Assembly (NCBI GenBank): GCA_009885445.1
Contig: VFKQ01000295.1
Span: 1-9,361, forward strand
DNA: 9,361 bases
Origin: Anaerolineaceae bacterium
Lineage (GTDB): Bacteria; Chloroflexota; Anaerolineae; Anaerolineales; Villigracilaceae
Direction of reading: 5' to 3'
The notes beneath the pieces were generated by a model. That model was given only the letters and a program-made list of their open reading frames with translations. It made no database searches and was not told the origin of the DNA. The translations under genes were made by a program, and so were the position numbers. Below, piece by piece: positions 1-6,027 of the stretch. The first letter of the stretch is position 1. Each line of letters opens with the position of its first letter.

Positions 1-72
1 CCCTCCACGCGGACCTTGCGCTTGACAGCAACGCCCTGCGCGCGAGACACCTTCGGCGGGGTTGCGGAGGAG

Positions 73-207
73 GGACTTCGCTCCTCAGGCGGCGATTAGG
101 GTGATGAAGGCATCTGTAAGTTGACGGTTGTTTAGCATGGGTCGCTTTTTGGCGGATTATACGACCAATGCCGGGGGCGTCGTGGACTTCGTTCCGCAGG
201 AGCGATT
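73..207. repeat. Imperfect direct repeat in gene-free left end
   Basis: Two related blocks lie at 73-97 and 184-207. Both begin GGACTTCG, followed by TCC, CAGG and GCGATT in the same order. I count about 21 matching positions out of 25 with one gap. The first block is also the loop and right arm of a small hairpin (GAGGAG at 67-72, CTCCTC at 81-86). The whole stretch 1-266 has no convincing coding frame on either strand, no tRNA shape that I can see, and looks like degenerate interspersed-repeat sequence. Nothing links these blocks to the neighbouring restriction-modification genes. Confidence 0.4.
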
Positions 208-266
208 TCGTGAGAGGGCGATGATGACGAGCACTGAACTTTTTTGGTTATTGGCTTTAGGCTTTA

Positions 267-449
267 CTAAGCCAGTTCAAAGTCTTGCACTTTTCCACAC
301 CCGCGGCAATAAAGCAAATCGTTTTCTTCGAGATGCTCCTGTCCCACAAAACCTATTTGATCATCAATGATTTGGTAAACATCATATGCATTAGGTTTTG
401 TAATAAATTCATTTGAGCCACATTCGCAAATTGATATTTGTTTGAACAT
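267..449 (-). CDS. Small Cys-rich (zinc-ribbon-like) protein, last gene of the R-M operon
   Basis: This is a 60-residue protein that I do not recognise. It has a C-x-C pair near the N-terminus (Cys8, Cys10, followed by Gly-Ser) and a C-x-x-C knuckle near the C-terminus (Cys48, Cys51, followed by Gly-Lys). That spacing is typical of a small zinc-binding ribbon. The middle is acidic and has no membrane segment. The start is well supported: AAGGAG lies five bases before the ATG on the minus strand. It begins 46 bases after the endonuclease stop, on the same strand and in the same AT-rich composition, so it probably belongs to that transcript. A metal-binding accessory or nucleic-acid-binding role is only inference. 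It could also be an unrelated hitchhiker. Confidence 0.62.
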   Translation of the reverse strand: MFKQISICECGSNEFITKPNAYDVYQIIDDQIGFVGQEHLEENDLLYCRGCGKVQDFELA

Positions 450-495
450 ATTTTCTCCTTCGAAGCCATTGCCGTCACAAGCATCTTACCTATCT

Positions 496-1782
496 CTATT
501 TTAACATCACCTTGCCTTCTTCGACTAGGAAGGACTTAAATTCTTCGCTAATCCACTTCGACCAAGAAAACACGGTCTGCACTCTCCTGCCAATTGTAGA
601 ATTACTATATCGCTTTGCCCCGTCGTCTTTCTCCACTGAAATAATCAGCTCTTCGACATCATTAGTTGTAAAAAACCCTTTTTGTTTAGCCTTCGAGATC
701 AATTTCTGAAAGTACCATGAGTTAATAATAAGCTTCAAGATAAACGATTGTTGATGCTGAGGCTCCAGGGAAATAAACACTCCGCCACGTTCAGTTAAAT
801 CGAACACACCTTTGTGTCGCGTTATTAATCCTAACGATTCAGCCGCTTCACCATAATAATTGCTTTGTCGTATATCGAAGGCAAAATATTCAGCTACTTC
901 ATGAACTGTATTTCGCCCGCTCATAATGAGCACAAGAAGTTCAAAAATCTTATTTATGTCATCAGCCTGAGGAACGACATTGCCTTCAGTCGAGAAATCC
1001 TTGTCAATCAATTCGTCAATTAAATATGTATACGGCCTAACAAGGGAGTAAATGCAACACTTAACCGCGTAAATAGAATCGAAAATTTCGCGATCGCGAA
1101 AACTAAATTCGTGGAGTGTGTAACTTGCCTTCTTTAAATCATAAATAAAGAAGAGGGTTCTTACTTTCTTATTTGGCACAAGTTGAGAGAAGTGCCTGAA
1201 TGGGTAATAGAGTTGCTTGATATTGAAATGGCTTCGCACTCCTACTTTAGCTTCTAAAAGGAGGATATCTTTTTCTCCCTCATACCCAGCATCCACCTCA
1301 ATTATGGCTCCATTTACATCAATTCGTAAGTCGCTACCCTTAATTAAAAAGCTAAAGCTTTTCGTCTGTTCACGCCCACGAATCGTTTGATACAACTTGC
1401 CGCTATTTGCAAAATTAGAGATTATTCCGGTGTTGAAAGCGTAATCAATGTATTCTGATTCGCCTGTTCCTCTACCTGCCGTGAATAAAGGGAAATCTAA
1501 TTTGGCGTGATAGCTCAATAAAGTTGAGCAGTCAGGTACTTGAGCAAAAGTATTGCCGTGAAATAAAACATAACCCTTGTTTGATGTTGCTAACAAGCTA
1601 TATCCCGCTTCTTTAAGTACTTTGGGCGAATGCTCTGGGCTGTCCATATATGCCATCAGCCGTGCTTCACGCTTACCCTCTTTATTTAGATTTTCGGCAT
1701 AAACGTTATAAGACCTTCCGTCTAGCTCGAGTTCCATTTTGTTGATATAAGTTTCCCAAGCAATATTGTTTGCGTTAGCCAT
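496..1782 (-). CDS. Type II restriction endonuclease (PD-(D/E)xK fold)
   Basis: This 428-residue protein is probably the nuclease partner of the adenine methyltransferase immediately upstream, cutting unmodified DNA at the same site. Seen directly: a likely PD-(D/E)xK core at about residues 160-180, with Asp164 in an E-V-D-A-G-Y context and the Glu177-Ala-Lys179 triad at the end of a hydrophobic strand. A helical region at about 275-340 looks like a winged helix (Arg-Gln-Ser-Asn-Tyr-Tyr, then a Leu-Gly-Leu-Ile turn and a Thr-Glu-Arg-Gly wing end). The N-terminal block (Trp9 to about 80) and the overall size match a type II enzyme family I recall as carrying the DUF6996/DUF6997 domains; I could not check this. 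The start is supported by AAGGA seven bases upstream. The gene begins 21 bases after the methylase stop. No truncation is visible. Confidence 0.8.
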   Translation of the reverse strand: MANANNIAWETYINKMELELDGRSYNVYAENLNKEGKREARLMAYMDSPEHSPKVLKEAGYSLLATSNKGYVLFHGNTFAQVPDCSTLLSYHAKLDFPLFTAGRGTGESEYIDYAFNTGIISNFANSGKLYQTIRGREQTKSFSFLIKGSDLRIDVNGAIIEVDAGYEGEKDILLLEAKVGVRSHFNIKQLYYPFRHFSQLVPNKKVRTLFFIYDLKKASYTLHEFSFRDREIFDSIYAVKCCIYSLVRPYTYLIDELIDKDFSTEGNVVPQADDINKIFELLVLIMSGRNTVHEVAEYFAFDIRQSNYYGEAAESLGLITRHKGVFDLTERGGVFISLEPQHQQSFILKLIINSWYFQKLISKAKQKGFFTTNDVEELIISVEKDDGAKRYSNSTIGRRVQTVFSWSKWISEEFKSFLVEEGKVMLK

Positions 1783-1803
1783 GATAAATTCCTTATCTGA
1801 AAA

Positions 1804-2715
1804 TTAGGAAAGACGGTTTTTCTTTACCCAAAAGTAATTAATTATCAATAACTCAGTTATTTTTCCACGACCACCACCGTTGCTATTAATCGCTCTGCTA
1901 GCCTGAATTTCATGGATAGTAAAATCCTTGTAGAGTTCCCTGATAAGCGGTGTGTCTGAATTGCTCAACATTACAAAGCATCCGCGTTCGGCAAGGTCTC
2001 TATAAAGATTTGCCAATTGCCTTTGCTCATTTTCTCCAAAGCCACCAGATGTATATGAAGTAAAGCTTGATGTTTTGTTTAATGGCTGATAGGGTGGATC
2101 GAAGTAGATAAAATCTGTTGTTTTCGCTTTTGCTACAATAGATTGAAAATCGCCATGCGTTAATTTTGTGCTTTGTAATGCCAAGCTGGCGGCACGTAAA
2201 CTTTCCTTGTCGCAAATTGCAGGGTTCTTGTAACTTCCAAAGGGGACGTTGAAGCCTCCATTGCTGTTTACTCGGTATAACCCGTTGAAACAGGTTTTAT
2301 TCAAATATACGAATCTGGCTGCCCTCTTTATTGCTGATAGCTTTGCAGGGTCTTGCGCACGGATTTCATAAAAATAATCGCGATCGTTTTTATGAGATTT
2401 GAGGGCCTTAATTAATTCCTCAACATTGTCTCTCACGATTTCGTAAAGTTCGACGAGTTCACTGTTGCTATCTGATAGAAATGATTTAGGATGTTGTAAG
2501 TGAAAGAATACAGCTCCTCCACCGAGGAACGGTTCAAAATACCTACTAATTTGATTCTTGGGCGGGAAAAGCTTAGACATTTTGGGGATGAGTCGGGATT
2601 TCCCACCTGCCCATTTAATAAATGGCCTTGCTTTTACTCGTGTATTGCCGAAATCAACAGAGTAACCTAACTGCGGTTCTGAAATTTTTAAGAGTCTAAC
2701 CTTTTTTCTAGGCAT
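1804..2715 (-). CDS. DNA adenine N6-methyltransferase (D12 class, Dam-like)
   Basis: This enzyme transfers a methyl group from S-adenosylmethionine to adenine N6 and protects host DNA from the adjacent nuclease. Counting from the longer reading (TTG at 2751), it shows the class-alpha/D12 order: FIKWAGGK at 44-51, the SAM-binding FEPFLGGGA at 72-80, the family block FNGLYRVN at 155-162 followed by FNVPFG, and the catalytic DPPY at 218-221. The family block resembles Dam, DpnM and EcoRV-type enzymes, so a GATC or other GAT-containing site is likely but unproven. I chose the ATG at 2715 (303 residues). The frame can open at TTG 2751, which would add 12 residues and leave 18 bases to the regulator gene, but neither start has a clear ribosome-binding site. 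It lies between the XRE regulator and the endonuclease in one operon, so the protective activity is translated before the nuclease. Confidence 0.88.
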   Translation of the reverse strand: MPRKKVRLLKISEPQLGYSVDFGNTRVKARPFIKWAGGKSRLIPKMSKLFPPKNQISRYFEPFLGGGAVFFHLQHPKSFLSDSNSELVELYEIVRDNVEELIKALKSHKNDRDYFYEIRAQDPAKLSAIKRAARFVYLNKTCFNGLYRVNSNGGFNVPFGSYKNPAICDKESLRAASLALQSTKLTHGDFQSIVAKAKTTDFIYFDPPYQPLNKTSSFTSYTSGGFGENEQRQLANLYRDLAERGCFVMLSNSDTPLIRELYKDFTIHEIQASRAINSNGGGRGKITELLIINYFWVKKNRLS

Positions 2716-2769
2716 TAATATCTTTATCCATTCGTGTGAATAATTTTTCAAAGAGTGATGGTGATAAAA

Positions 2770-2979
2770 CTATTCTTTTTTAAGCAATTCATCTGGTGAA
2801 ACTTGAAGTGCTTTTGCAAGAGCATGGATGTTTACAAGGCTGACATTTCTTTTTCCTAGTTCAAGTGAGCTTATGTAAGTTCTGTGCATCCCAGATATCT
2901 CGGCTAATTTTTCTTGCGACAAGCCCCGCTGAAGTCTATATTCTCTGACTTTTTGACCAAAACGTTTCAAGATGTCCAT
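2770..2979 (-). CDS. XRE-family helix-turn-helix regulator, probable R-M controller protein
   Basis: This 69-residue protein is almost entirely one Cro/C1-type DNA-binding domain. The helix-turn-helix runs from about residue 20 to 45: Leu-Ser-Gln-Glu-Lys-Leu-Ala, the turn around Gly30, then a recognition helix with Arg33-Thr-Tyr-Ile. It ends with the usual Ile-Ala-Lys-Ala-Leu type helix and Ser-Pro-Asp-Glu-Leu-Leu. Size and position match controller (C) proteins of type II R-M systems, which bind near their own promoter and time nuclease expression. The gene is first in the cassette, with the methylase and then the endonuclease downstream. A purine-rich AAAGG lies 12 bases before the ATG. An 11-base near-palindrome at 2985-2995 overlaps that site and could be an operator. 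A plain repressor of the operon is the alternative. Confidence 0.82.
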   Translation of the reverse strand: MDILKRFGQKVREYRLQRGLSQEKLAEISGMHRTYISSLELGKRNVSLVNIHALAKALQVSPDELLKKE

Positions 2980-3035
2980 AGTTGAAGGTTACCTTTCTGC
3001 ATACAATAGGTCTACACACTTTGAGTAACAGTTGA

Positions 3036-3074
3036 GAAAACAAAAAGCGGACGAACCATTGGTTCGTCCGCTTT
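3036..3074 (-). terminator. Intrinsic terminator downstream of tlyA
   Basis: Bases 3044-3074 form a near-perfect 31-base palindrome with arms AAAGCGGACGAACCA and TGGTTCGTCCGCTTT. Read on the minus strand, the right arm runs straight into a T-rich tail (TT-G-TTTT). On the plus strand the tail is weaker, interrupted by CTACGG. This orientation ends transcription coming from tlyA and insulates the R-M cassette that starts about 60 bases further on. Confidence 0.85.
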
Positions 3075-3186
3075 CTACGGCTTTTCTATTTTGCAATTAT
3101 CCAAAAGCCTAAAACACTTTACCGCCATCAAAATCACAACAGCCAGCAAAGTCAACTCGGCGAGATGGGCCAGACGCGATCAAAGG

Positions 3187-4011
3187 TCACCCCTCCAAAA
3201 CCACCGCCACCAGCGCCTCAATAGACTCTGCCGGGCCGCGCAAATTCAGCCATGCCAGAAATTCGACATTGCCCTTCGGCCCCAAGAGCGGACTGCGAAT
3301 CAGTCCGCGCAGGTGCAGGCCTTCAAATTGGGCGAAGGTCAGCACGTCCAGCAATGCTTGCTTGTGAATTTCCGGGTCGCGGATAACGCCGTCGCCGCGC
3401 GAAACGTCTTTTTTGCCGGCTTCGAATTGGGGTTTGATCAGGGCCACGATGTTCCCCTCCATCTCTCCCCCCTTCCCTATTTGGGAAGGGGGGGCGGGGG
3501 GGTTAGGTCGAATGAACCACCCCTTCACCACCGGCAAAAGAATCTTCAACGAAATAAACGAAGCGTCCACCGTCACGAATGAGACTGGCTCGGGCAGTGA
3601 CTGCACATAGCGCGCGTTGGTCTCTTCCATGACGGCCACGCGCGGGTCGTTGCGCAGTTTCCAGTGCAGGATGCCTTTGCCCACATCAATGGCGAACACT
3701 TTTGTCGCGCCGCGTTGGAGCATGCAATCTGTGAAGCCGCCGGTGGACGCGCCCACGTCGGCGCAAACGAGTCCGCGCACATTGAGGCCGAGTTGCTCGA
3801 GGGCGGCGTCCAGTTTTTCGCCGCCGCGCGAAACGAAGCGCGGACCGGCGTCCACTGTCAGCGTGGACTCGGCGTCGACGGCGGCACCCGCTTTGAGCGC
3901 GGTCTGACCGTTGACGCGCACCTGGCGGGCCATGATCAACGCTTGGGCTTTGGCGCGCGAGTCGGCCAGTCCGCGTTCGGTGAGTAAAATGTCGAGTCTC
4001 GTTTTGGGCAT
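3187..4011 (-). CDS. tlyA: TlyA-family rRNA 2'-O-methyltransferase, with in-frame repeat insertion
   Basis: This SAM-dependent ribose methyltransferase acts on ribosomal RNA; known TlyA proteins modify 16S C1409 and/or 23S C1920. Seen in order: an N-terminal S4 RNA-binding domain (about residues 4-60, from Arg-Leu-Asp to Arg-Val-Asn-Gly), the linker SRGGEKL, SAM motif ADVGASTGGFTD at 84-95, VDASFISL at 148-155, and IKPQFEAGK at 192-200. Lys66, Asp149, Lys193 and Glu250 fit the K-D-K-E tetrad as I recall it from the mycobacterial enzyme (K69, D154, K182, E238). The Asp-to-Lys spacing is 44 here against 28 there. That is the place where residues 167-186, rich in Pro, Gly and Lys, are encoded by a C/G-rich hairpin repeat. 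No ribosome-binding site is visible; a -10-like TACAAT six bases upstream suggests a leaderless message. It is divergent from the prenyltransferase gene. Confidence 0.93.
   Translation of the reverse strand: MPKTRLDILLTERGLADSRAKAQALIMARQVRVNGQTALKAGAAVDAESTLTVDAGPRFVSRGGEKLDAALEQLGLNVRGLVCADVGASTGGFTDCMLQRGATKVFAIDVGKGILHWKLRNDPRVAVMEETNARYVQSLPEPVSFVTVDASFISLKILLPVVKGWFIRPNPPAPPSQIGKGGEMEGNIVALIKPQFEAGKKDVSRGDGVIRDPEIHKQALLDVLTFAQFEGLHLRGLIRSPLLGPKGNVEFLAWLNLRGPAESIEALVAVVLEG
3456..3510. repeat. C/G-rich hairpin repeat inserted in tlyA
   Basis: An 11-base-pair perfect stem (CCCCCCTTCCC at 3467-3477 with GGGAAGGGGGG at 3483-3493, loop TATTT) is followed by a second G-run and GGTTAGG. On the minus strand it encodes the NPPAPPSQIGKGG-type peptide in the middle of TlyA without breaking the frame. 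I recall similar repeats between genes in Chloroflexota and cyanobacteria; that link is from memory only. Confidence 0.75.
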
Positions 4012-4017
4012 ATTTGT

Positions 4018-4023
4018 ATTGTA
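4018..4023 (-). promoter_or_regulatory. Candidate -10 element for leaderless tlyA mRNA
   Basis: TACAAT on the minus strand ends exactly six bases before the tlyA ATG, so transcription would begin at or next to the start codon. No good -35 hexamer is seen 17 bases upstream (CACATT), and there is no ribosome-binding site, which fits a leaderless start. Confidence 0.4.
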
Positions 4024-4081
4024 ACCAATTACGAATTACGAATGTGAGTCTCCAGTCTCTAATCTCTAAAAATCTTTCTGT

Positions 4082-4087
4082 TATCAT
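4082..4087 (+). promoter_or_regulatory. Candidate -10 element for leaderless prenyltransferase mRNA
   Basis: TATCAT ends six bases before the ATG at 4094, mirroring the arrangement on the divergent tlyA side. There is no ribosome-binding site in the CCCC just before the start, and no recognisable -35 box. The 82-base divergent spacer also holds a short GAGACT-type repeat (4047-4068). Confidence 0.35.
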
Positions 4088-4093
4088 TGCCCC

Positions 4094-4963
4094 ATGCTCA
4101 TCGCCCTGATTAAAACTATGCGCCCGCGCCAGTGGACGAAGAACGGATTTGTATTCTTCGCGCTGGTCTTCGACAAACAACTTTTTAATGCCGTTCCTTT
4201 TGTGCGCACGCTGGCGGGGTTCGCGCTCTTTTGTTTAATTTCAAGCGCGGTGTATATTTTTAACGACCTGGCCGACATCGAATCGGACCGCCAGCACCCC
4301 GATAAAAAGAATCGTCCTTTGCCTTCGGGGCAACTCTCGCAATCGGTCGCGTGGGTGGCGGGTCTCGCGCTCGTTGCGCTTTCTGTGCCGTTGGGTTGGA
4401 TGCTCTCGCGTGATTTCGGAATCGTGCTCGGCGTTTATTTTCTTTTGAATGTGGCCTACTCGCGCGGCCTGAAGCATGTGCCGATTTTGGATGTGCTCAT
4501 CGTGGCCATGGGATTTGTGTTGCGTGTGCATGCGGGCACCACGTTGATTCACGTGGAGCGTTTTTCGCCGTGGCTATACATGGTTACTTCGCTGGGCGCC
4601 TTGTATCTTGGTTTTGGTAAACGCCGTTCAGAGATGGCGTTGCTGGCGGATGGCGCCGGGTCGCATCGTAAAGTATTGGATGGTTACACAATTCCTCTGC
4701 TCGATCAGTACATCACCATCGTCTCCGCGGCCACAATTCTTGCATATTCGCTGTACACATTCTCCGCGCCGAACCTGCCCGCCAATCACAGCATGATGCT
4801 GACTCTGCCGTTCATGGCTTATATTATTTTTCGTTATCTTTTTATTATTCAAACCACGCATCACGCCGGCGCGCCCGACGAAGTGTTGCTCACCGACCGT
4901 CCGATGCAAATTGCCATCGCGTTGTTTGGTCTGGCCGTGCTGGCCGTGTTTTATCTTTCGTAA
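4094..4963 (+). CDS. UbiA-family prenyl-phosphate transferase (decaprenyl-phosphate phosphoribosyltransferase-like)
   Basis: This 289-residue polytopic membrane protein probably moves a group onto or from a polyprenyl phosphate. The closest family I recognise is decaprenyl-phosphate 5-phosphoribosyltransferase: the N-terminal MRPRQWTKN at 9-17, the first Asp-rich motif with Asn57-Asp58, Asp61 and Asp65, then HPDKKNRPLPSG at 68-79. The second half carries YSRGLKH at 122-128 followed by the GFVLRVHAG loop at 140-148, and GAPDEVLLTDRP at 259-270. About eight or nine hydrophobic segments separate these motifs, as in UbiA proteins. The product in this organism need not be arabinan-related; ribosyl-linked cell-envelope polymers or another polyprenyl conjugate are possible. 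It is followed 74 bases later by mevalonate kinase on the same strand, so isoprenoid supply and use may be co-transcribed, although a strong inverted repeat lies between the two. Confidence 0.87.
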   Translation: MLIALIKTMRPRQWTKNGFVFFALVFDKQLFNAVPFVRTLAGFALFCLISSAVYIFNDLADIESDRQHPDKKNRPLPSGQLSQSVAWVAGLALVALSVPLGWMLSRDFGIVLGVYFLLNVAYSRGLKHVPILDVLIVAMGFVLRVHAGTTLIHVERFSPWLYMVTSLGALYLGFGKRRSEMALLADGAGSHRKVLDGYTIPLLDQYITIVSAATILAYSLYTFSAPNLPANHSMMLTLPFMAYIIFRYLFIIQTTHHAGAPDEVLLTDRPMQIAIALFGLAVLAVFYLS

Positions 4964-4967
4964 TCGC

Positions 4968-5027
4968 GTGGGGGCACAGCGGAATTTCGAAAGGTAATGA
5001 TTCTCGATTGCCCCGCTGTGCCCCCAC
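4968..5027. repeat. Long-armed inverted repeat just upstream of mevalonate kinase
   Basis: Perfect 15-base arms GTGGGGGCACAGCGG (4968-4982) and CCGCTGTGCCCCCAC (5013-5027) enclose a 30-base loop. The right arm ends ten A-rich bases before the mevalonate kinase ATG. Neither strand has a T-run after the stem, so it is not a classical terminator. It could be a palindromic repeat insertion or a structure affecting translation of the next gene. Confidence 0.7.
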
Positions 5028-5037
5028 AAAAATAAAC

Positions 5038-6027
5038 ATGACCCGCGCCTCTGCCCCCGGAAAAATAATTTTATTGGGTGAACACGCCGTGGTGTATGGC
5101 CGTCCCGCGTTGGCCGTGCCCGTCACGCAGGTGCATGTGGATGTGGACGTAAGCGACTCAGCGCGCCGCGGAGTTTGGATTCACGCCCCGAGCGTTGACC
5201 TGCACGAGGAGCTTAACGCGCTTCCCTCCGACCATGCAGTGGCTTCAGTCATCCATAATTTGTTCTTCCTGACACGCAATCTCCACTCTCCCAGCGGGAG
5301 AGGCGCCGGGGGTGAGGGCGAATTCCCCGATTTAGAAATCAACATCACCTCCAGCATCCCCGTCGCGGCGGGACTCGGCTCGGGCGCGGCAGTGACGGTT
5401 GCCCTCACCCGCGCATTATCCGCGCATTTGAATTATGGCATGCACGATGAGCAGGTCAACGCCTTTGCTTATGAAATTGAAAAGCTACATCACGGCACAC
5501 CCTCGGGCATTGATAACACGGTCATCACTTATGCGCGGCCGGTGTATTTTGTGCGTAATCAGCCAATAGAGACTCTAAAAGTAATAGAGCCATTCACCAT
5601 TATCATCGGTGACACGGGCGTGGGCGCGCCGACGAAACAGTCCGTGAGCGATGTGCGCAAATTATGGGAAGCGGACAAAACAAAATGGGAAAGAGTGTTT
5701 GATGAGGTGGGGGAGGTTGTGCAGGCGGCAAGGCAGAAGATAGAGACTGGGGACTGGAGACTGTTGGGCGGATTGATGAATCGAAACCATGAACTATTGC
5801 AGGAGATGACGGTCTCTTCGCCCGAACTTGATACATTGGTTTCTGCGGCGCGTGATGCCGGCGCACTCGGCGCGAAACTCAGCGGCGGCGGACGCGGCGG
5901 CAACATGATCGCCCTCGTCGAAAAAGAAAACGCCACGGCGGTGGCCGGGGCGTTGATCTCTGCGGGGGGGCGGCGGGCGTGGGCGACTGAAGTCGCCGCT
6001 ACAATTGCGAAGCCGACACTTCGATGA
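5038..6027 (+). CDS. mvk: Mevalonate kinase (GHMP kinase family)
   Basis: This enzyme phosphorylates mevalonate with ATP to 5-phosphomevalonate in the mevalonate route to isoprenoids. From the ATG at 5038 it has 329 residues. Motifs in order: SAPGKIILLGEHAVVYG at 5-21 with Lys9; the ATP loop PVAAGLGSGAAVTVA at 108-122; HHGTPSGIDN at 151-160, whose Asp159 matches the catalytic Asp of the family; and GAKLSGGGRGG at 278-288. An in-frame TTG ten codons upstream would run through the preceding inverted repeat and adds nothing family-like, so I prefer the ATG. Two oddities are visible. Residues 82-94 are encoded by a hairpin repeat placed before the ATP loop, and the last 14 residues and the stop come from a palindromic element. 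It follows the UbiA-family gene and converges with the esterase gene. Confidence 0.93.
   Translation: MTRASAPGKIILLGEHAVVYGRPALAVPVTQVHVDVDVSDSARRGVWIHAPSVDLHEELNALPSDHAVASVIHNLFFLTRNLHSPSGRGAGGEGEFPDLEINITSSIPVAAGLGSGAAVTVALTRALSAHLNYGMHDEQVNAFAYEIEKLHHGTPSGIDNTVITYARPVYFVRNQPIETLKVIEPFTIIIGDTGVGAPTKQSVSDVRKLWEADKTKWERVFDEVGEVVQAARQKIETGDWRLLGGLMNRNHELLQEMTVSSPELDTLVSAARDAGALGAKLSGGGRGGNMIALVEKENATAVAGALISAGGRRAWATEVAATIAKPTLR
5283..5319. repeat. C/G-rich hairpin repeat inserted in mevalonate kinase
   Basis: CTCTCCC (5286-5292) and GGGAGAG (5296-5302) form a 7-bp stem with loop AGC, followed by CGCCGGGGGTGAGGG. The reverse strand would read as the SPSPPAPLPLGE-type peptide that I recall from dispersed bacterial repeats. 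The plus strand encodes HSPSGRGAGGEGE (residues 83-95) between two normal parts of the kinase, in frame. Confidence 0.72.

Noticed and set aside
85..138. 17-codon minus-strand frame (begins MLNNRQLTDAF) below a TATAAT at 156-161
   Set aside because: There is no -35 box or ribosome-binding site, it is very short, and it ends inside the repeat-like block, so chance is likely.
128..370. 80-residue plus-strand open frame
   Set aside because: It has no ribosome-binding site or recognisable motif and its 3' half overlaps the better-supported Cys-rich gene on the minus strand.
496..2979. A non-R-M defence system such as an abortive-infection or BREX-like module
   Set aside because: The methylase, nuclease core and XRE regulator together are adequately explained by a type II restriction-modification cassette; no helicase, ATPase or protease gene accompanies them.
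3091..3987. Several plus-strand open frames opposite tlyA
   Set aside because: They are antisense shadows of a GC-rich gene whose minus-strand reading has all TlyA motifs.
4968..5027. Intrinsic terminator between the UbiA-family gene and mevalonate kinase
   Set aside because: The stem is strong but the loop is 30 bases and neither strand has a T-run after it.
5008..5037. TTG start for mevalonate kinase ten codons upstream
   Set aside because: It would translate the right arm of the inverted repeat and add residues not seen before the conserved N-terminal Ala-Pro-Gly-Lys block.
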